This document shows positions 16,216 to 24,727 of a stretch of 64,000 nt of DNA, one piece after another. The first letter of the stretch is position 1; each line of letters opens with the position of its first letter. The position numbers were made by a program, and so were the translations under genes. The notes below the pieces were generated by a model. That model made no database searches. It saw only the letters and a list, made by a program, of their open reading frames with translations, and was not told where the DNA came from. The stretch spans positions 1 through 64,000 of the forward strand of contig NZ_JAGKQQ010000001.1 of the NCBI RefSeq assembly GCF_017939745.1, given 5' to 3'. This stretch comes from Gemmata palustris. Lineage in GTDB: Bacteria > Planctomycetota > Planctomycetia > Gemmatales > Gemmataceae.

Positions 16216-17049
16216 ATGGCACAGGTAAACCCTCGAATTTTGCCCGGTTACCGGTTGAGCATCAGTTTCACGCTCGTGTATTTGAGTGTGCTGGTGATTA
16301 TACCGTTGGGCGCGTGCGTTGTGACCGCGACGCAGCTCAGTTGGGATCAGTTCCGCGCTGCGGTGTGGACCGAGCGGGCTCGGGCCGCTTACGCACTCAC
16401 GTTCGGCGCTTCACTTGCCGCCGCCCTCATTAGTGCCGTTCTCGGGCTGCTCATCGCCTGGGTGTTGGTGCGTTACGAGTTCCCCGGTCGGCGCATTTTC
16501 GACGCGCTCGTCGATTTGCCGTTCGCGCTTCCCACTGCGGTCGCGGGGTTGGTGTTCTCGAACCTCTACGTCGCGAACGGGTGGCTCGGCCAGTTCCTCG
16601 TTCCGCTCGGTATCGAAGGCTCGTACTCGCGGCTCGCGGTGGTGCTGGTGCTGACCTTCATCGGGTTCCCGTTCGTCGTGCGGACACTTCAGCCCGTGCT
16701 TGGCGCGCTTGATGCGGAAGCAGAAGAAGCCGCTGCGCTGCTCGGCGCGAGCCGGTGGCAGACGTTCCGCCGGATCACGTTCCCCGCACTACTCCCCGGA
16801 TTGCTCACCGGGTTCGCGCTGGCATTCGCACGCGGACTGGGTGAGTACGGCAGCGTGGTCTTCGTTTCGGGGAACATGCCGTTCAAAACAGAGATCGCCG
16901 CGTTCCTGATCGTCAGCCGGCTCGAAGAGGGGCGCCCGAACTCGTACCGCGAAGCGACCGCGATCGCTACGGTTCTCTTGGTCGCGTCGTTCCTGATGCT
17001 CGTGTTCATCAACCGCCTCGAAGCCCGTTCGCGAAAATGGAGTGGGTGA
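16216..17049 (+). CDS. cysT: Sulfate ABC transporter permease CysT
   Basis: A 277-residue inner-membrane permease with about six helices. It has the typical CysT start (FTLVYLSVLVIIPLGACV), the segment DALVDLPFALPTAVAGLVFS and the EAA loop that contacts the ATPase (DAEAEEAAALLGASRWQTFRRI). It forms the channel of the sulfate/thiosulfate importer with CysW. The stop lies four bases before cysW. RBS AGGA is six bases upstream. No substrate-binding protein gene adjoins. Confidence 0.93.
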   Translation: MAQVNPRILPGYRLSISFTLVYLSVLVIIPLGACVVTATQLSWDQFRAAVWTERARAAYALTFGASLAAALISAVLGLLIAWVLVRYEFPGRRIFDALVDLPFALPTAVAGLVFSNLYVANGWLGQFLVPLGIEGSYSRLAVVLVLTFIGFPFVVRTLQPVLGALDAEAEEAAALLGASRWQTFRRITFPALLPGLLTGFALAFARGLGEYGSVVFVSGNMPFKTEIAAFLIVSRLEEGRPNSYREATAIATVLLVASFLMLVFINRLEARSRKWSG

Positions 17050-17052
17050 CCC

Positions 17053-17943
17053 ATGACGCCCACTGAAGCCAACCGCCGTACCGCCCGACGCACCGACCCG
17101 CTCTGGGTTCGGGTCACGCTCACATCGCTCGCGCTACTCGTGCTCACGGTGCTGGTCGTGATTCCCGTGGTGAGCGTGTTCGCGGAAGCACTCGCTGATG
17201 GCGTCGGCGCGTACTGGAGCAACCTCACGGGCGACGCGGACACGCGCCACTCGGTGCTGCTCACGCTTACGGTCGCGCCGCTCGCGGTGCTGTCGAACTT
17301 GGTGTTCGGTGTCGCCGCAGCGTGGGCGATTACGCGGTTCAAGTTCCCCGGGCGCACACTGTTAGTGACGCTCATCGACGTGCCCTTTTCGGTGTCACCG
17401 GTGGTCGCGGGGTTGATGTTTGTGCTCCTCTTTGGCTTGCAAGGCTTATTGGGGCCGTGGCTCCGCGCGAACGGTTTTCAGGTGCTCTTTACCGTGCCGG
17501 GGCTGGTGCTCGCGACCACGTTCGTCACGCTGCCGTTCGTTGCACGCGAACTGATTCCCGTGATGGAAGCGATTGGCCCGGATGAAGAATTCGCCGCCCT
17601 GAGTTTGGGCGCGAACGGTCGGCAGATCTTCTGGCGCATCACGCTGCCGAACATCAAGTGGGGCCTGCTCTACGGCGTCATCCTGTGCAACGCCCGTGCG
17701 ATGGGCGAGTTCGGTGCGGTGTACGTCGTATCGGGCCGGATCGCGGGCGAAACCTGTACGATGCCGCTTCAAGTGGAAGTGCTGTTCCAGGACTTCAACA
17801 GTCCGGCCGCGTTCGCGCTCGCGTCCGTGCTGACGATGCTCGCGGTCGTCACGCTGTTGCTCAAGGTCTGGGTCGAAGGAAAGAAGAACTCCACCGCAGA
17901 GGGCACGGAGAGCGCAGAGAAAACGAAGGCGAACGCGAACTGA
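17053..17943 (+). CDS. cysW: Sulfate ABC transporter permease CysW
   Basis: A 296-residue second permease with six predicted helices. Family features are [40 protein letters not shown], the EAA loop [19 protein letters not shown] and [16 protein letters not shown]. The last 25 residues ([20 protein letters not shown]) are a polar tail unlike the family; related tails are often read-through into repeat sequence in this group. The gene lies between cysT and cysA in one operon. Confidence 0.93.
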   Translation: MTPTEANRRTARRTDPLWVRVTLTSLALLVLTVLVVIPVVSVFAEALADGVGAYWSNLTGDADTRHSVLLTLTVAPLAVLSNLVFGVAAAWAITRFKFPGRTLLVTLIDVPFSVSPVVAGLMFVLLFGLQGLLGPWLRANGFQVLFTVPGLVLATTFVTLPFVARELIPVMEAIGPDEEFAALSLGANGRQIFWRITLPNIKWGLLYGVILCNARAMGEFGAVYVVSGRIAGETCTMPLQVEVLFQDFNSPAAFALASVLTMLAVVTLLLKVWVEGKKNSTAEGTESAEKTKANAN

Positions 17944-17971
17944 TCTCGCGCTCTCTGCTGTGAACCAAACT

Positions 17972-19039
17972 ATGTCAATTACAGCCCAAAACGTAACGAA
18001 GCGGTTCGGTGGGTTCGTCGCGCTCGATAACGTGAGCGTCGATTGCCCGGTCGGGGAACTGGTGGCGCTCCTCGGCCCGTCCGGGTCCGGGAAGACCACC
18101 CTGCTCCGCGTGATCGCGGGGCTAGAAGTGCCCGACTCGGGTACCGTACTCTTCCGCGACGACGACATCACCAAACACTCCGCACGCGACCGCAACGTGG
18201 GGTTCGTGTTCCAGCACTACGCACTGTTCCGGCACATGACCGTGTTCGAGAACGTGGCGTTCGGGCTGCGCGTGCGGAAGTGGCCGGAAGAGCGCGTCCG
18301 CGATCGCGTGAAGGAACTGCTTCGTCTCGTGCGCCTCGAAGAGAAGGCGCCACTCTATCCCGCGAACCTGTCGGGCGGTCAGAAGCAGCGCATCGCGCTT
18401 GTTCGCGCGCTGGCGCCCGAACCGAAGGTGCTGCTACTCGATGAACCGTTCGGTGCCCTTGATGCGAAGGTGCGGGCCGAACTGCGCGACTGGCTCCGCC
18501 GGCTCCACAACGAACTGCACGTCACGAGCATTTTCGTCACGCACGATCAGGAAGAAGCGTTCGAGGTCGCAGACCGGGTGGTGGTGCTGAACAAGGGGCG
18601 CGTGGAGCAAGACGGCCGGCCGATCGAGGTGTTCGAGCACCCGAAGAACGAGTTCGTAATGGACTTTTTGGGGAACGTGAACAAGTTGCCGGTCCGGGTC
18701 GAAGGCGGTCGGGCGCTGCTGGGGGAAACCGGCACGGTCGAACTCCCCGCCAAACTGTTCGGCACGAACGAGAACGGGCGCACGGACGCCTACATCCGCC
18801 CGCACGAACTCGACATCTCGCGCACCGCCGAGGGCGGGAATTGTTTGCTCAGCAAGATCGTTCACATCAACCCCGCCGGCTCGGTTGTGAAGGTCCGGCT
18901 CCTGGCCGAAGACTTCGGCCTCATGATTAATGTGGACGTCACCCCGGACCGCTACCACGCGCTCGCACTCAAACAGAATGAAACCGTGTACGTTACGCCG
19001 AAGAGCGCTCGGATCTTCGAGGCGGAATACATAATTTGA
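17972..19039 (+). CDS. cysA: Sulfate ABC transporter ATPase CysA
   Basis: A 355-residue ATPase that powers the importer. It has Walker [14 protein letters not shown]-loop [12 protein letters not shown], signature [15 protein letters not shown], Walker [13 protein letters not shown] and the H-loop [11 protein letters not shown], followed by a TOBE-like C-terminal regulatory domain (from about residue 240). The ATG at 17972 gives the usual family N-terminus ([14 protein letters not shown]); an in-frame GTG at 17960 is possible. A terminator hairpin follows. Confidence 0.94.
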   Translation: MSITAQNVTKRFGGFVALDNVSVDCPVGELVALLGPSGSGKTTLLRVIAGLEVPDSGTVLFRDDDITKHSARDRNVGFVFQHYALFRHMTVFENVAFGLRVRKWPEERVRDRVKELLRLVRLEEKAPLYPANLSGGQKQRIALVRALAPEPKVLLLDEPFGALDAKVRAELRDWLRRLHNELHVTSIFVTHDQEEAFEVADRVVVLNKGRVEQDGRPIEVFEHPKNEFVMDFLGNVNKLPVRVEGGRALLGETGTVELPAKLFGTNENGRTDAYIRPHELDISRTAEGGNCLLSKIVHINPAGSVVKVRLLAEDFGLMINVDVTPDRYHALALKQNETVYVTPKSARIFEAEYII

Positions 19040-19073
19040 GCAGTCGGCATTGCCCACCAAGTGTCTTTCCAGC

Positions 19074-19113
19074 AAACAGCTTGCGGATATAACCGCAAGC
19101 TGTTTCTGCTTTT
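19074..19113 (+). terminator. Terminator of the cysTWA operon
   Basis: AAACAGCTTGCGG pairs exactly with CCGCAAGCTGTTT over a 6-base loop and is followed by CTGCTTTT. It lies 35 bases after the cysA stop. Confidence 0.85.
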
Positions 19114-19445
19114 ATGCGGCTGATGAATTCATTATCACATTTCGCACTTGTTAAGTGATTAATCTGCCGATACACTTCCTGAGCCCGACTAAGACGCTTT
19201 GCGAAGTGATGATTCGGAGCAAGACCATGACTGAGGGACTACTCGACCGCTACTTCCGCCTCCTGTCCGGTCGGTTGCCGGCCGCGGAATACGGTGTGAT
19301 CGCAGAACCGGCGGACGACACGAGCGCCGCTGAAGTCGCCAGTTCGATGGCTCCGGAGTGTCTTTGTTGACGCGCTGATGTTCGATCCGAGTCCGACCTA
19401 CCACCGCGCGATGCGCCCGCTCGCGTCTTCCTTTACCGAAGTCCA
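19114..19445. other. Intergenic region, no convincing gene
   Basis: A short plus-strand reading (19227-19370, MTEGLLDRYFRLLSGRLPAA) and a second one in another frame ending at 19449 (VFVDALMFDPSPTYHRAMRP) both look weakly protein-like. They could be pieces of one small frameshifted gene. No start with a ribosome site joins them, so neither is called. Confidence 0.35.
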
Positions 19446-19886
19446 ATGACACCCAGCTACACACACCGGCGCGGCCGAGTCATCGTTTCATTCGCCCTCT
19501 TCGCGGTTTGCGCCGCGCTCACCGGGTGCGGTCAGAAGGGGCCGGTCCTTTATCCCGTGACCGGGAAGGTCACGGCGCCCGATGGGAAGTCGCTCGAGCA
19601 CGCGACCGTGGTGTTCCACCCGGTCGATGCGACCGACCCGAACGCGGTAAAGCCGCGGGGTAAGGTGGGCGCGGACGGGTCGTTCACCCTGACCAGCTAC
19701 ACCACCGGTGACGGCGCGGCGCCCGGCGAGTACCGCGTAACGGTCGAATTGTGGCTGAGCGGGAAGGGTGACGACCCGCCGGCGAACCGCTTGTCCGACA
19801 AGTACGCGAAACCCGATTCGTCGGGCCTGAAGGCGACCGTGAACGCCGGCCCGACCGAACTGACCCCGTTTACTGTGAAGCGCTGA
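19446..19886 (+). CDS. Small lipoprotein with Ig/transthyretin-like fold
   Basis: A 146-residue secreted protein. After a basic stretch, residues 11-28 form a signal peptide ending in a lipobox (CAALTGCGQ), so it should be lipid-anchored. The rest, PVTGKVTAPDGKSLEHATVVF then GADGSFTLTSYTTGDGAAPG and YRVTVELW, is the carboxypeptidase-regulatory-like beta-sandwich found in hundreds of planctomycete lipoproteins. It lies just upstream of a DUF1559 gene, the usual pairing. The function of these pairs is unknown. Confidence 0.82.
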   Translation: MTPSYTHRRGRVIVSFALFAVCAALTGCGQKGPVLYPVTGKVTAPDGKSLEHATVVFHPVDATDPNAVKPRGKVGADGSFTLTSYTTGDGAAPGEYRVTVELWLSGKGDDPPANRLSDKYAKPDSSGLKATVNAGPTELTPFTVKR

Positions 19887-19934
19887 ACACTAACTACCTG
19901 ACGAACTCTCTCCTAACCAATCGAGGAACTGTCT

Positions 19935-20915
19935 GTGACGACCCGAATTCGCCCGCTGAACCGCCGCGCGTTTACCCTAATCGAGCTCCTGGTGGTGATC
20001 GCCATCATTGCGATCTTGATCGGGTTACTCCTCCCCGCGGTCCAAAAGGTTCGCGAAGCGGCCGCCCGCATGACGTGCAGTAACAACCTGAAGCAATTCG
20101 GCTTGGCGTTCCACAACTACCACGACCCCAACAACGGGCTGCCGAGCAACATCCGCCCGGACGCGGTCAGTACGGTCCGCGTGCGCTGGGCGACGTACCT
20201 GCTCCCGTACATCGAGCAGGACAACCTCTACAAGCAGGTGAGCCTGACGACGAACTGGCACTTACAGCCGGGGACGTTCGGCACCAAGTTGAAGGCGTTC
20301 GAGTGCCCGTCGGCCCCGAACGGACAAGTGGTGGACGGCGCGCCGGACACGTCGCCCGCGTGGACGAACATCGTCGCCAACGGTGACTACAGCGGGTTCT
20401 ACGGCGTGTCCCCGGAACTGGAGACGCTCGGCCTCATCACCACCGGGACGGGCAAGGTCGATAACGGCGCGATCTCGAAGACGACCAAGCTGAACTTCAG
20501 CGCCTTCAGCGACGGGCTGAGCAACACGCTGCACCTGACGGAGAGCGCGGGCCGCCCGAACATTTACCGGAACGGCAGGTTGGTGATTACCGCGAGTGGC
20601 CTCAACCGCGTGAACGGCGGCGGCTGGTGCCGGCCCGCCTCGGAACTGAACATCCTGCGTGGGTCCGATGCCACGGGTACCACCTTCCCCGGCGCGAGCG
20701 CGGTCAACGCGACCAACGGCGAAGCGCTCGGCAGTTACCCGCACCCGTTCTACAACACGGACGGCACCGGCCACATTTACAGCTTCCACACCGGGGGCAC
20801 GAACGCGCTGTTCGCCGACGGCTCGGTCCGCTTCATCCGCCAGTCGATCAGCATTCGGGCATTGGCCGCGATGGTGACGCGCAACGGCGGCGAAACGCTC
20901 AGCGACAACAATTAA
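19935..20915 (+). CDS. DUF1559 pilin-like protein
   Basis: A 326-residue protein with a type IV pilin-like prepilin leader and helix: [19 protein letters not shown], with cleavage expected before the Phe. The conserved DUF1559 opening ([20 protein letters not shown] and FHNYHD) follows, then the C-terminal H-x-G-G motif region ([20 protein letters not shown]). The start is a GTG with GAGGA seven bases upstream. This family is hugely expanded in planctomycetes and is thought to be surface-exposed; its role is unknown. Confidence 0.93.
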   Translation: MTTRIRPLNRRAFTLIELLVVIAIIAILIGLLLPAVQKVREAAARMTCSNNLKQFGLAFHNYHDPNNGLPSNIRPDAVSTVRVRWATYLLPYIEQDNLYKQVSLTTNWHLQPGTFGTKLKAFECPSAPNGQVVDGAPDTSPAWTNIVANGDYSGFYGVSPELETLGLITTGTGKVDNGAISKTTKLNFSAFSDGLSNTLHLTESAGRPNIYRNGRLVITASGLNRVNGGGWCRPASELNILRGSDATGTTFPGASAVNATNGEALGSYPHPFYNTDGTGHIYSFHTGGTNALFADGSVRFIRQSISIRALAAMVTRNGGETLSDNN

Positions 20916-20936
20916 TCCTTTGAGATCGCTGATTAC

Positions 20937-20992
20937 ATCGGGTCGACGAGTTCGTGTCCCACTGGAGCGGCACACGAACTCGTCGACCCGAT
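20937..20992. terminator. Bidirectional terminator hairpin
   Basis: A perfect 21-bp stem (20937-20957 with 20972-20992, core GGGTCGACGAGTTCGTGT) with a 14-base loop lies between the converging DUF1559 and glycosyltransferase genes. Confidence 0.8.
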
Positions 20993-20997
20993 TGCTT

Positions 20998-22326
20998 CTA
21001 CTTGGTCATCACTTCGCGAATCGTTTCTCGCACCAATTCCAACTTTTCACTCCACTGAAACTCACGCACGACTCGCGACCGCCCGGTATCACCGAGTGCT
21101 TGCCGGAAGTTCGCGTCAGTGACCAATCGACCGAGGTGTTCCGCGAGTTCCGTAACGTCACCGCACGCGGCCTGAAGCCCATCAATGTTGTGGCGAACGA
21201 GTTCGGCCGGTCCACCCGCGCGGTAGACGAGGTTTGGTTTCTCATTGGCCCACGCTTCGAGCAGCACCAGCCCGAACGAATCGCAGCGCGACGGCAGTGC
21301 GAAGCAATCAATCCCCGCGAAGAAGTCGCGCTTCTGCTCATCGGTGAGCGTGCCGAGTCGCGTCACGCGATCTTTCGGCCCGAACGTGTTCCAGAACGTG
21401 CGGAAGTTCGGCATCTCCGGCCCCGCCAACACGACATGGAACCGGTGCCCCCGCGCCCACGCTCGTTCTGCGGCAAGCAGCAGATCGACGGTCCCTTTCT
21501 CGGCGCTGTTGTTGGCCAAATGCCCGACGACCGCCTCTCCCTCTCCGATACCCCACCCTCGTCGCGTGCTTCCACGATTGCCGCCGGTGCATTCGCTTGC
21601 ATCGACCCCCAAACCTTGCAGCACAACTTTCTTCTCCGCGACGCCAAGTGACACCGCGGCATCGCGCTCGGCGCGGGTCTGTACGAACACGCGATCGGCT
21701 TGCTTCAGGAGCCAACGCAGGTGCGGTTTGGTGTACTGCTTGCGTGTGTGGTCGATTGGGTCGGTCGGGTCACCGAGGTGCAGGAACGGCGTGAGCAGGA
21801 ACGGCACCCCGCGCCGCCGGGCGAGCTTCAACCCACACGCGATCGGGAACGAGTACGGGAACGCGGTCGCGTGTACTGCGTCGAGCGGACCATCGTAGCG
21901 CGCGGCGTCCTGCCACATCGCGAGGGAAATCGGGTTGCACGGTGTGGTGAAACACTGCCACCGGCGCAGCGGGAGCAGCGAGAGGGCTTTGAGGACATAC
22001 CGCCGACCGCGGAAGTGCAGGGGAGGGTAGCGGAGGAGATTAAGACGACCTAACCCCCCGGCCCCCTTCCCTAAGAAGGAAGGGGGAGCAGAGCCAAACA
22101 CAGCAGCCTCTGCGCGCTCTTCGGTTTTAAGCCCCTCTCCGTTTAGGGGAGGGGTTGGGGAGGGGGTGTCTTCTCTCCCCCACATCTCGCTCAGTTCAAC
22201 GGCGGTGCTCGTCCATACGCTCACGCCGTCGCCGCACGCGGCCAGGTACTCGCACAAGCGCGCGGTGTACGCTTCCGAACCGCCGAGGGCCGGAGGGTAC
22301 CGCTGGACGAATTGCGCGACGTGCAT
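20998..22326 (-). CDS. GT4-like glycosyltransferase
   Basis: A 442-residue GT-B type transferase. The start at 22326 has GGAAGG upstream and gives the family opening MHVAQFVQRYPPALGGSEAY, with the sugar-acceptor GG motif. The C-terminal donor domain has VVGHLANNSAEKGTVDLLLA and the E-x7-E-type segment LPSRCDSFGLVLLEAWANEKP. Residues about 53-92 are a foreign in-frame palindromic insert rich in P, S and G (TPSPTPPLNGEG, then PPSFLGKGAGGLG) in a surface loop. The sugar donor and acceptor are unknown. Confidence 0.85.
   Translation of the reverse strand: MHVAQFVQRYPPALGGSEAYTARLCEYLAACGDGVSVWTSTAVELSEMWGREDTPSPTPPLNGEGLKTEERAEAAVFGSAPPSFLGKGAGGLGRLNLLRYPPLHFRGRRYVLKALSLLPLRRWQCFTTPCNPISLAMWQDAARYDGPLDAVHATAFPYSFPIACGLKLARRRGVPFLLTPFLHLGDPTDPIDHTRKQYTKPHLRWLLKQADRVFVQTRAERDAAVSLGVAEKKVVLQGLGVDASECTGGNRGSTRRGWGIGEGEAVVGHLANNSAEKGTVDLLLAAERAWARGHRFHVVLAGPEMPNFRTFWNTFGPKDRVTRLGTLTDEQKRDFFAGIDCFALPSRCDSFGLVLLEAWANEKPNLVYRAGGPAELVRHNIDGLQAACGDVTELAEHLGRLVTDANFRQALGDTGRSRVVREFQWSEKLELVRETIREVMTK
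22050..22168. repeat. Palindromic repeat inserted in a coding sequence, copy A
   Basis: Two hairpin cores (CCCCCTTCCCTAAGAAGGAAGGGGG, written here as CCCCCTTCC and GGAAGGGGG arms, and CCCTCCCC-type arms near 22135-22160) flank about 50 bases. The block is in frame and free of stops within the glycosyltransferase gene. A similar block lies at 49576-49698 inside another gene. Confidence 0.7.
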
Positions 22327-22423
22327 TCCACCTTCCGAGGGGATAGGGGATTCCAGCGCCCGGCGAATCCGGTACGATGGAACTTCGAGGTCCACTCCCA
22401 CTCGTTTCAGGACTGAACGCGAC

Positions 22424-23620
22424 ATGATCCGTATTTCGCAGTTGGCCAGTTCCGTGAAGCCGTCCGCCACAATAGCCGCGGGCACGAAGGCCCGTCAACT
22501 GAAGGCGGCCGGCGTGAAGGTATTCGACTTCAGCCTCGGCGAACCGGACTTTGATACGCCCAAACACATCTGCGCCGCGGCCGAACACGCGGCGGCCGGG
22601 GGCCAAACGCACTACACCCCCACCGCGGGCACCGCGGAGGTGAAAGCGGCCATCGCGAAGTGGTACAAGACGTTCCACGGCCTCGATTGCGGCCCGGAAA
22701 ACGTGATCGTGTCGAACGGCGCGAAGCACTCGCTCCACAACGCGCTCGCCGCGACCGTCGGACCGGGCGACGAGGTCATCATCCCGACCCCGTACTGGGT
22801 GAGTTATTCCGACCTCGTGAGCATGACCGGCGCCACGCCCGTGCTGGTGACGACGACCCCCGAGAGCGGGTTCAAGATGACCCCAGCGCAGCTCCGCGCC
22901 GCGACCACGCCGCGCACGCGGATGCTCATGCTGAACTCGCCGTGCAACCCGACCGGCACGGTCTACTCGCGCGCCGAGCTGGAAGCTATCGTGGACGCGA
23001 TGGACGGCACGGATGCTGCTATCCTCAGTGACGAGATTTACGAGCAACTCACCTACGGCACCGCGAAGCCCACGTGCATCGCGACGCTCCGACCGTGGTT
23101 GAAGGACCGCACCATCACCGTGAGCGGCGCGAGCAAGAGCTACGCGATGACCGGTTGGCGCATGGGTTGGGCGATCGCGCCCGCGGCCGTCGTGAAGGCG
23201 ATGGACACGATCCAGAGCCAGGAAACGAGCTGCCCGTCGAGCGTGAGTCAGGCCGCACTGGTGGCCGCGCTCAGCGGGCCGCAGGAGTGCGTCGCGGAGA
23301 TGCGGACGGAGTTCGCCGGGCGCCGGGAACTAACGCTCGGGCTGCTCGGCCAGATTCCGGGCGTGAAGTTGCCCGCACCCGAAGGCGCGTTCTACGCTTT
23401 CTTCGACGTGTCCGCGTACTTCGGCAAGACGTTCGGGACCACGCAGGTCACGGACTCGCTCACGTTCTGCAACGCTCTACTGGAGCAGGCGCACGTGAAC
23501 CTGGTGCCTGGTGCCGCGTTCGGAGCAGAGGGGTTCGTGCGGATGTCGTTCGCGACCAACCGCGCGACGATCGAGGCCGGGATCGCCAAACTGAAGGAAT
23601 GGCTCGGCACCGGGCGCTAG
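22424..23620 (+). CDS. aspC: PLP-dependent aspartate aminotransferase-like enzyme
   Basis: A 398-residue fold-type I aminotransferase, subgroup I-gamma, probably exchanging amino groups between aspartate and 2-oxoglutarate. It has FSLGEPDFDTPKHI, the substrate loop THYTPTAGTAEVKAAI, NSPCNPTGTVYSRAEL, LSDEIYEQLTYG and the PLP lysine in SGASKSYAMTGWRMGWAI. The start at 22424 is chosen by homology to family N-termini (MIRISQLASSVKPS). It is divergent from the glycosyltransferase. Exact substrate range cannot be read from sequence. Confidence 0.9.
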   Translation: MIRISQLASSVKPSATIAAGTKARQLKAAGVKVFDFSLGEPDFDTPKHICAAAEHAAAGGQTHYTPTAGTAEVKAAIAKWYKTFHGLDCGPENVIVSNGAKHSLHNALAATVGPGDEVIIPTPYWVSYSDLVSMTGATPVLVTTTPESGFKMTPAQLRAATTPRTRMLMLNSPCNPTGTVYSRAELEAIVDAMDGTDAAILSDEIYEQLTYGTAKPTCIATLRPWLKDRTITVSGASKSYAMTGWRMGWAIAPAAVVKAMDTIQSQETSCPSSVSQAALVAALSGPQECVAEMRTEFAGRRELTLGLLGQIPGVKLPAPEGAFYAFFDVSAYFGKTFGTTQVTDSLTFCNALLEQAHVNLVPGAAFGAEGFVRMSFATNRATIEAGIAKLKEWLGTGR

Positions 23621-23708
23621 GCGAACCCCACCTCGCGGCCGGCGGGTGTTCGTACCCGTGTGCCCACACCCACCGGCCCCGCGGCCGGGGTTCGCTCGGA
23701 GTGCAGCT

Positions 23709-24665
23709 ATGCCCATCCTCTATCTGACCGAAGCCGACGTCGCGCGCGTTCTCACGATGGACCTCGCGCTCGACGCGGTGTCCGCGGCGTTCCGCAAACT
23801 CGCACTCGAAGAAGCCGTCAACAACCCGCGGCAGCGGTGCCAGACCGATCACGTGATGCTGCACGTGCTGCCGGCCGCGGCCAAGACGCTCGGCGCGCTC
23901 GGGTTCAAGGCGTACACCACATCAAAAATCGGCGCGAAGTTTCACGTCACCCTGTTCGACCCGAAGCAAGGCGGAATGACCGCGATCGTCGAGGCCGACC
24001 TACTCGGCCAGTTCCGCACCGGTGCCGCGAGCGGGGTCGCGACGAAGAAGCTCGCCCGTGCCGATTCCAGCACCGTCGGGCTGTTCGGTACGGGGAAGCA
24101 GGCCCGCACGCAACTGCTCGCCGTGTGCAAAGTGCGCCGCATCAAGAAGGCTTACGTTTACGGCCGGGATGCCGAGCGCCGAAAGGAGTTCGCGGCCCAA
24201 CTCGCGCAGGAAACCGGGGTCGAGGTCGTCCCCGTCGAGAAGCCGGAGGAGGCCGCGAAGGGACTGGACATCGTTATCACCGCGACCGCCGCACGCGAAC
24301 CCGTGTTATTCGGCGAATGGGTGAGCGAGGGCCAGCACTTGAACATCATTGGCTCGAACATCAACACCAAGACGGAGACCGATGTTGAAGTGTTTCGCCG
24401 CACGCGGCTCGTGAGCGTGGACAGCAAGGACCAAGCGAAAATGGAGGCGGGAGACTTCGTGGAACCGCTGAGGTTGGGCGTGCTCCAGTGGGGCAACGTG
24501 TTGGAACTCGCGCCTCTACTGGTCGGGCGCTACACGGGCCGCGAATCGCCCCAAGACGTGACGCTGTTCAAGTCGTTGGGGCTGGGCATTGAGGACATCG
24601 CGCTGGCCGTAAAGGTCGTCGAACTAGCGAAGCAACAGGGCTTGGGCAAGGAACTGCTTGTGTAA
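23709..24665 (+). CDS. Ornithine cyclodeaminase / mu-crystallin family dehydrogenase
   Basis: A 318-residue NAD(P)-binding protein of the OCD/mu-crystallin family. It has LTEADVARVLTMDLALDAV at the N-terminus, the substrate region GGMTAIVEADLLGQFRTGAA, the Rossmann motif VGLFGTGKQARTQLLAV and a second conserved stretch HLNIIGSNINTKTETDVEV. Relatives act as ornithine cyclodeaminase, alanine dehydrogenase or ketimine reductase, so the substrate cannot be assigned. It lies 88 bases after the aminotransferase on the same strand, which hints at an amino-acid pathway link. Confidence 0.85.
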   Translation: MPILYLTEADVARVLTMDLALDAVSAAFRKLALEEAVNNPRQRCQTDHVMLHVLPAAAKTLGALGFKAYTTSKIGAKFHVTLFDPKQGGMTAIVEADLLGQFRTGAASGVATKKLARADSSTVGLFGTGKQARTQLLAVCKVRRIKKAYVYGRDAERRKEFAAQLAQETGVEVVPVEKPEEAAKGLDIVITATAAREPVLFGEWVSEGQHLNIIGSNINTKTETDVEVFRRTRLVSVDSKDQAKMEAGDFVEPLRLGVLQWGNVLELAPLLVGRYTGRESPQDVTLFKSLGLGIEDIALAVKVVELAKQQGLGKELLV

Positions 24666-24681
24666 CTGGTTTGTGATTTCT

Positions 24682-24727
24682 TGTAGGGTGGGTTAGGGCT
24701 CTACGTAGGGCCTTGACCCACCCTACA
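24682..24727. terminator. Bidirectional terminator between converging genes
   Basis: TGTAGGGTGGGT (24682) pairs exactly with ACCCACCCTACA (24716), with an inner AGGGCTCTACGTAGGGCCTTG loop. It lies between the cyclodeaminase-like gene and ggt. Confidence 0.75.

Noticed and set aside
19155-19370. 71-codon plus-strand reading after cysA
   Set aside because: It starts in an AT-rich leader without a ribosome site and overlaps nothing family-like; kept only as a note in the intergenic entry.
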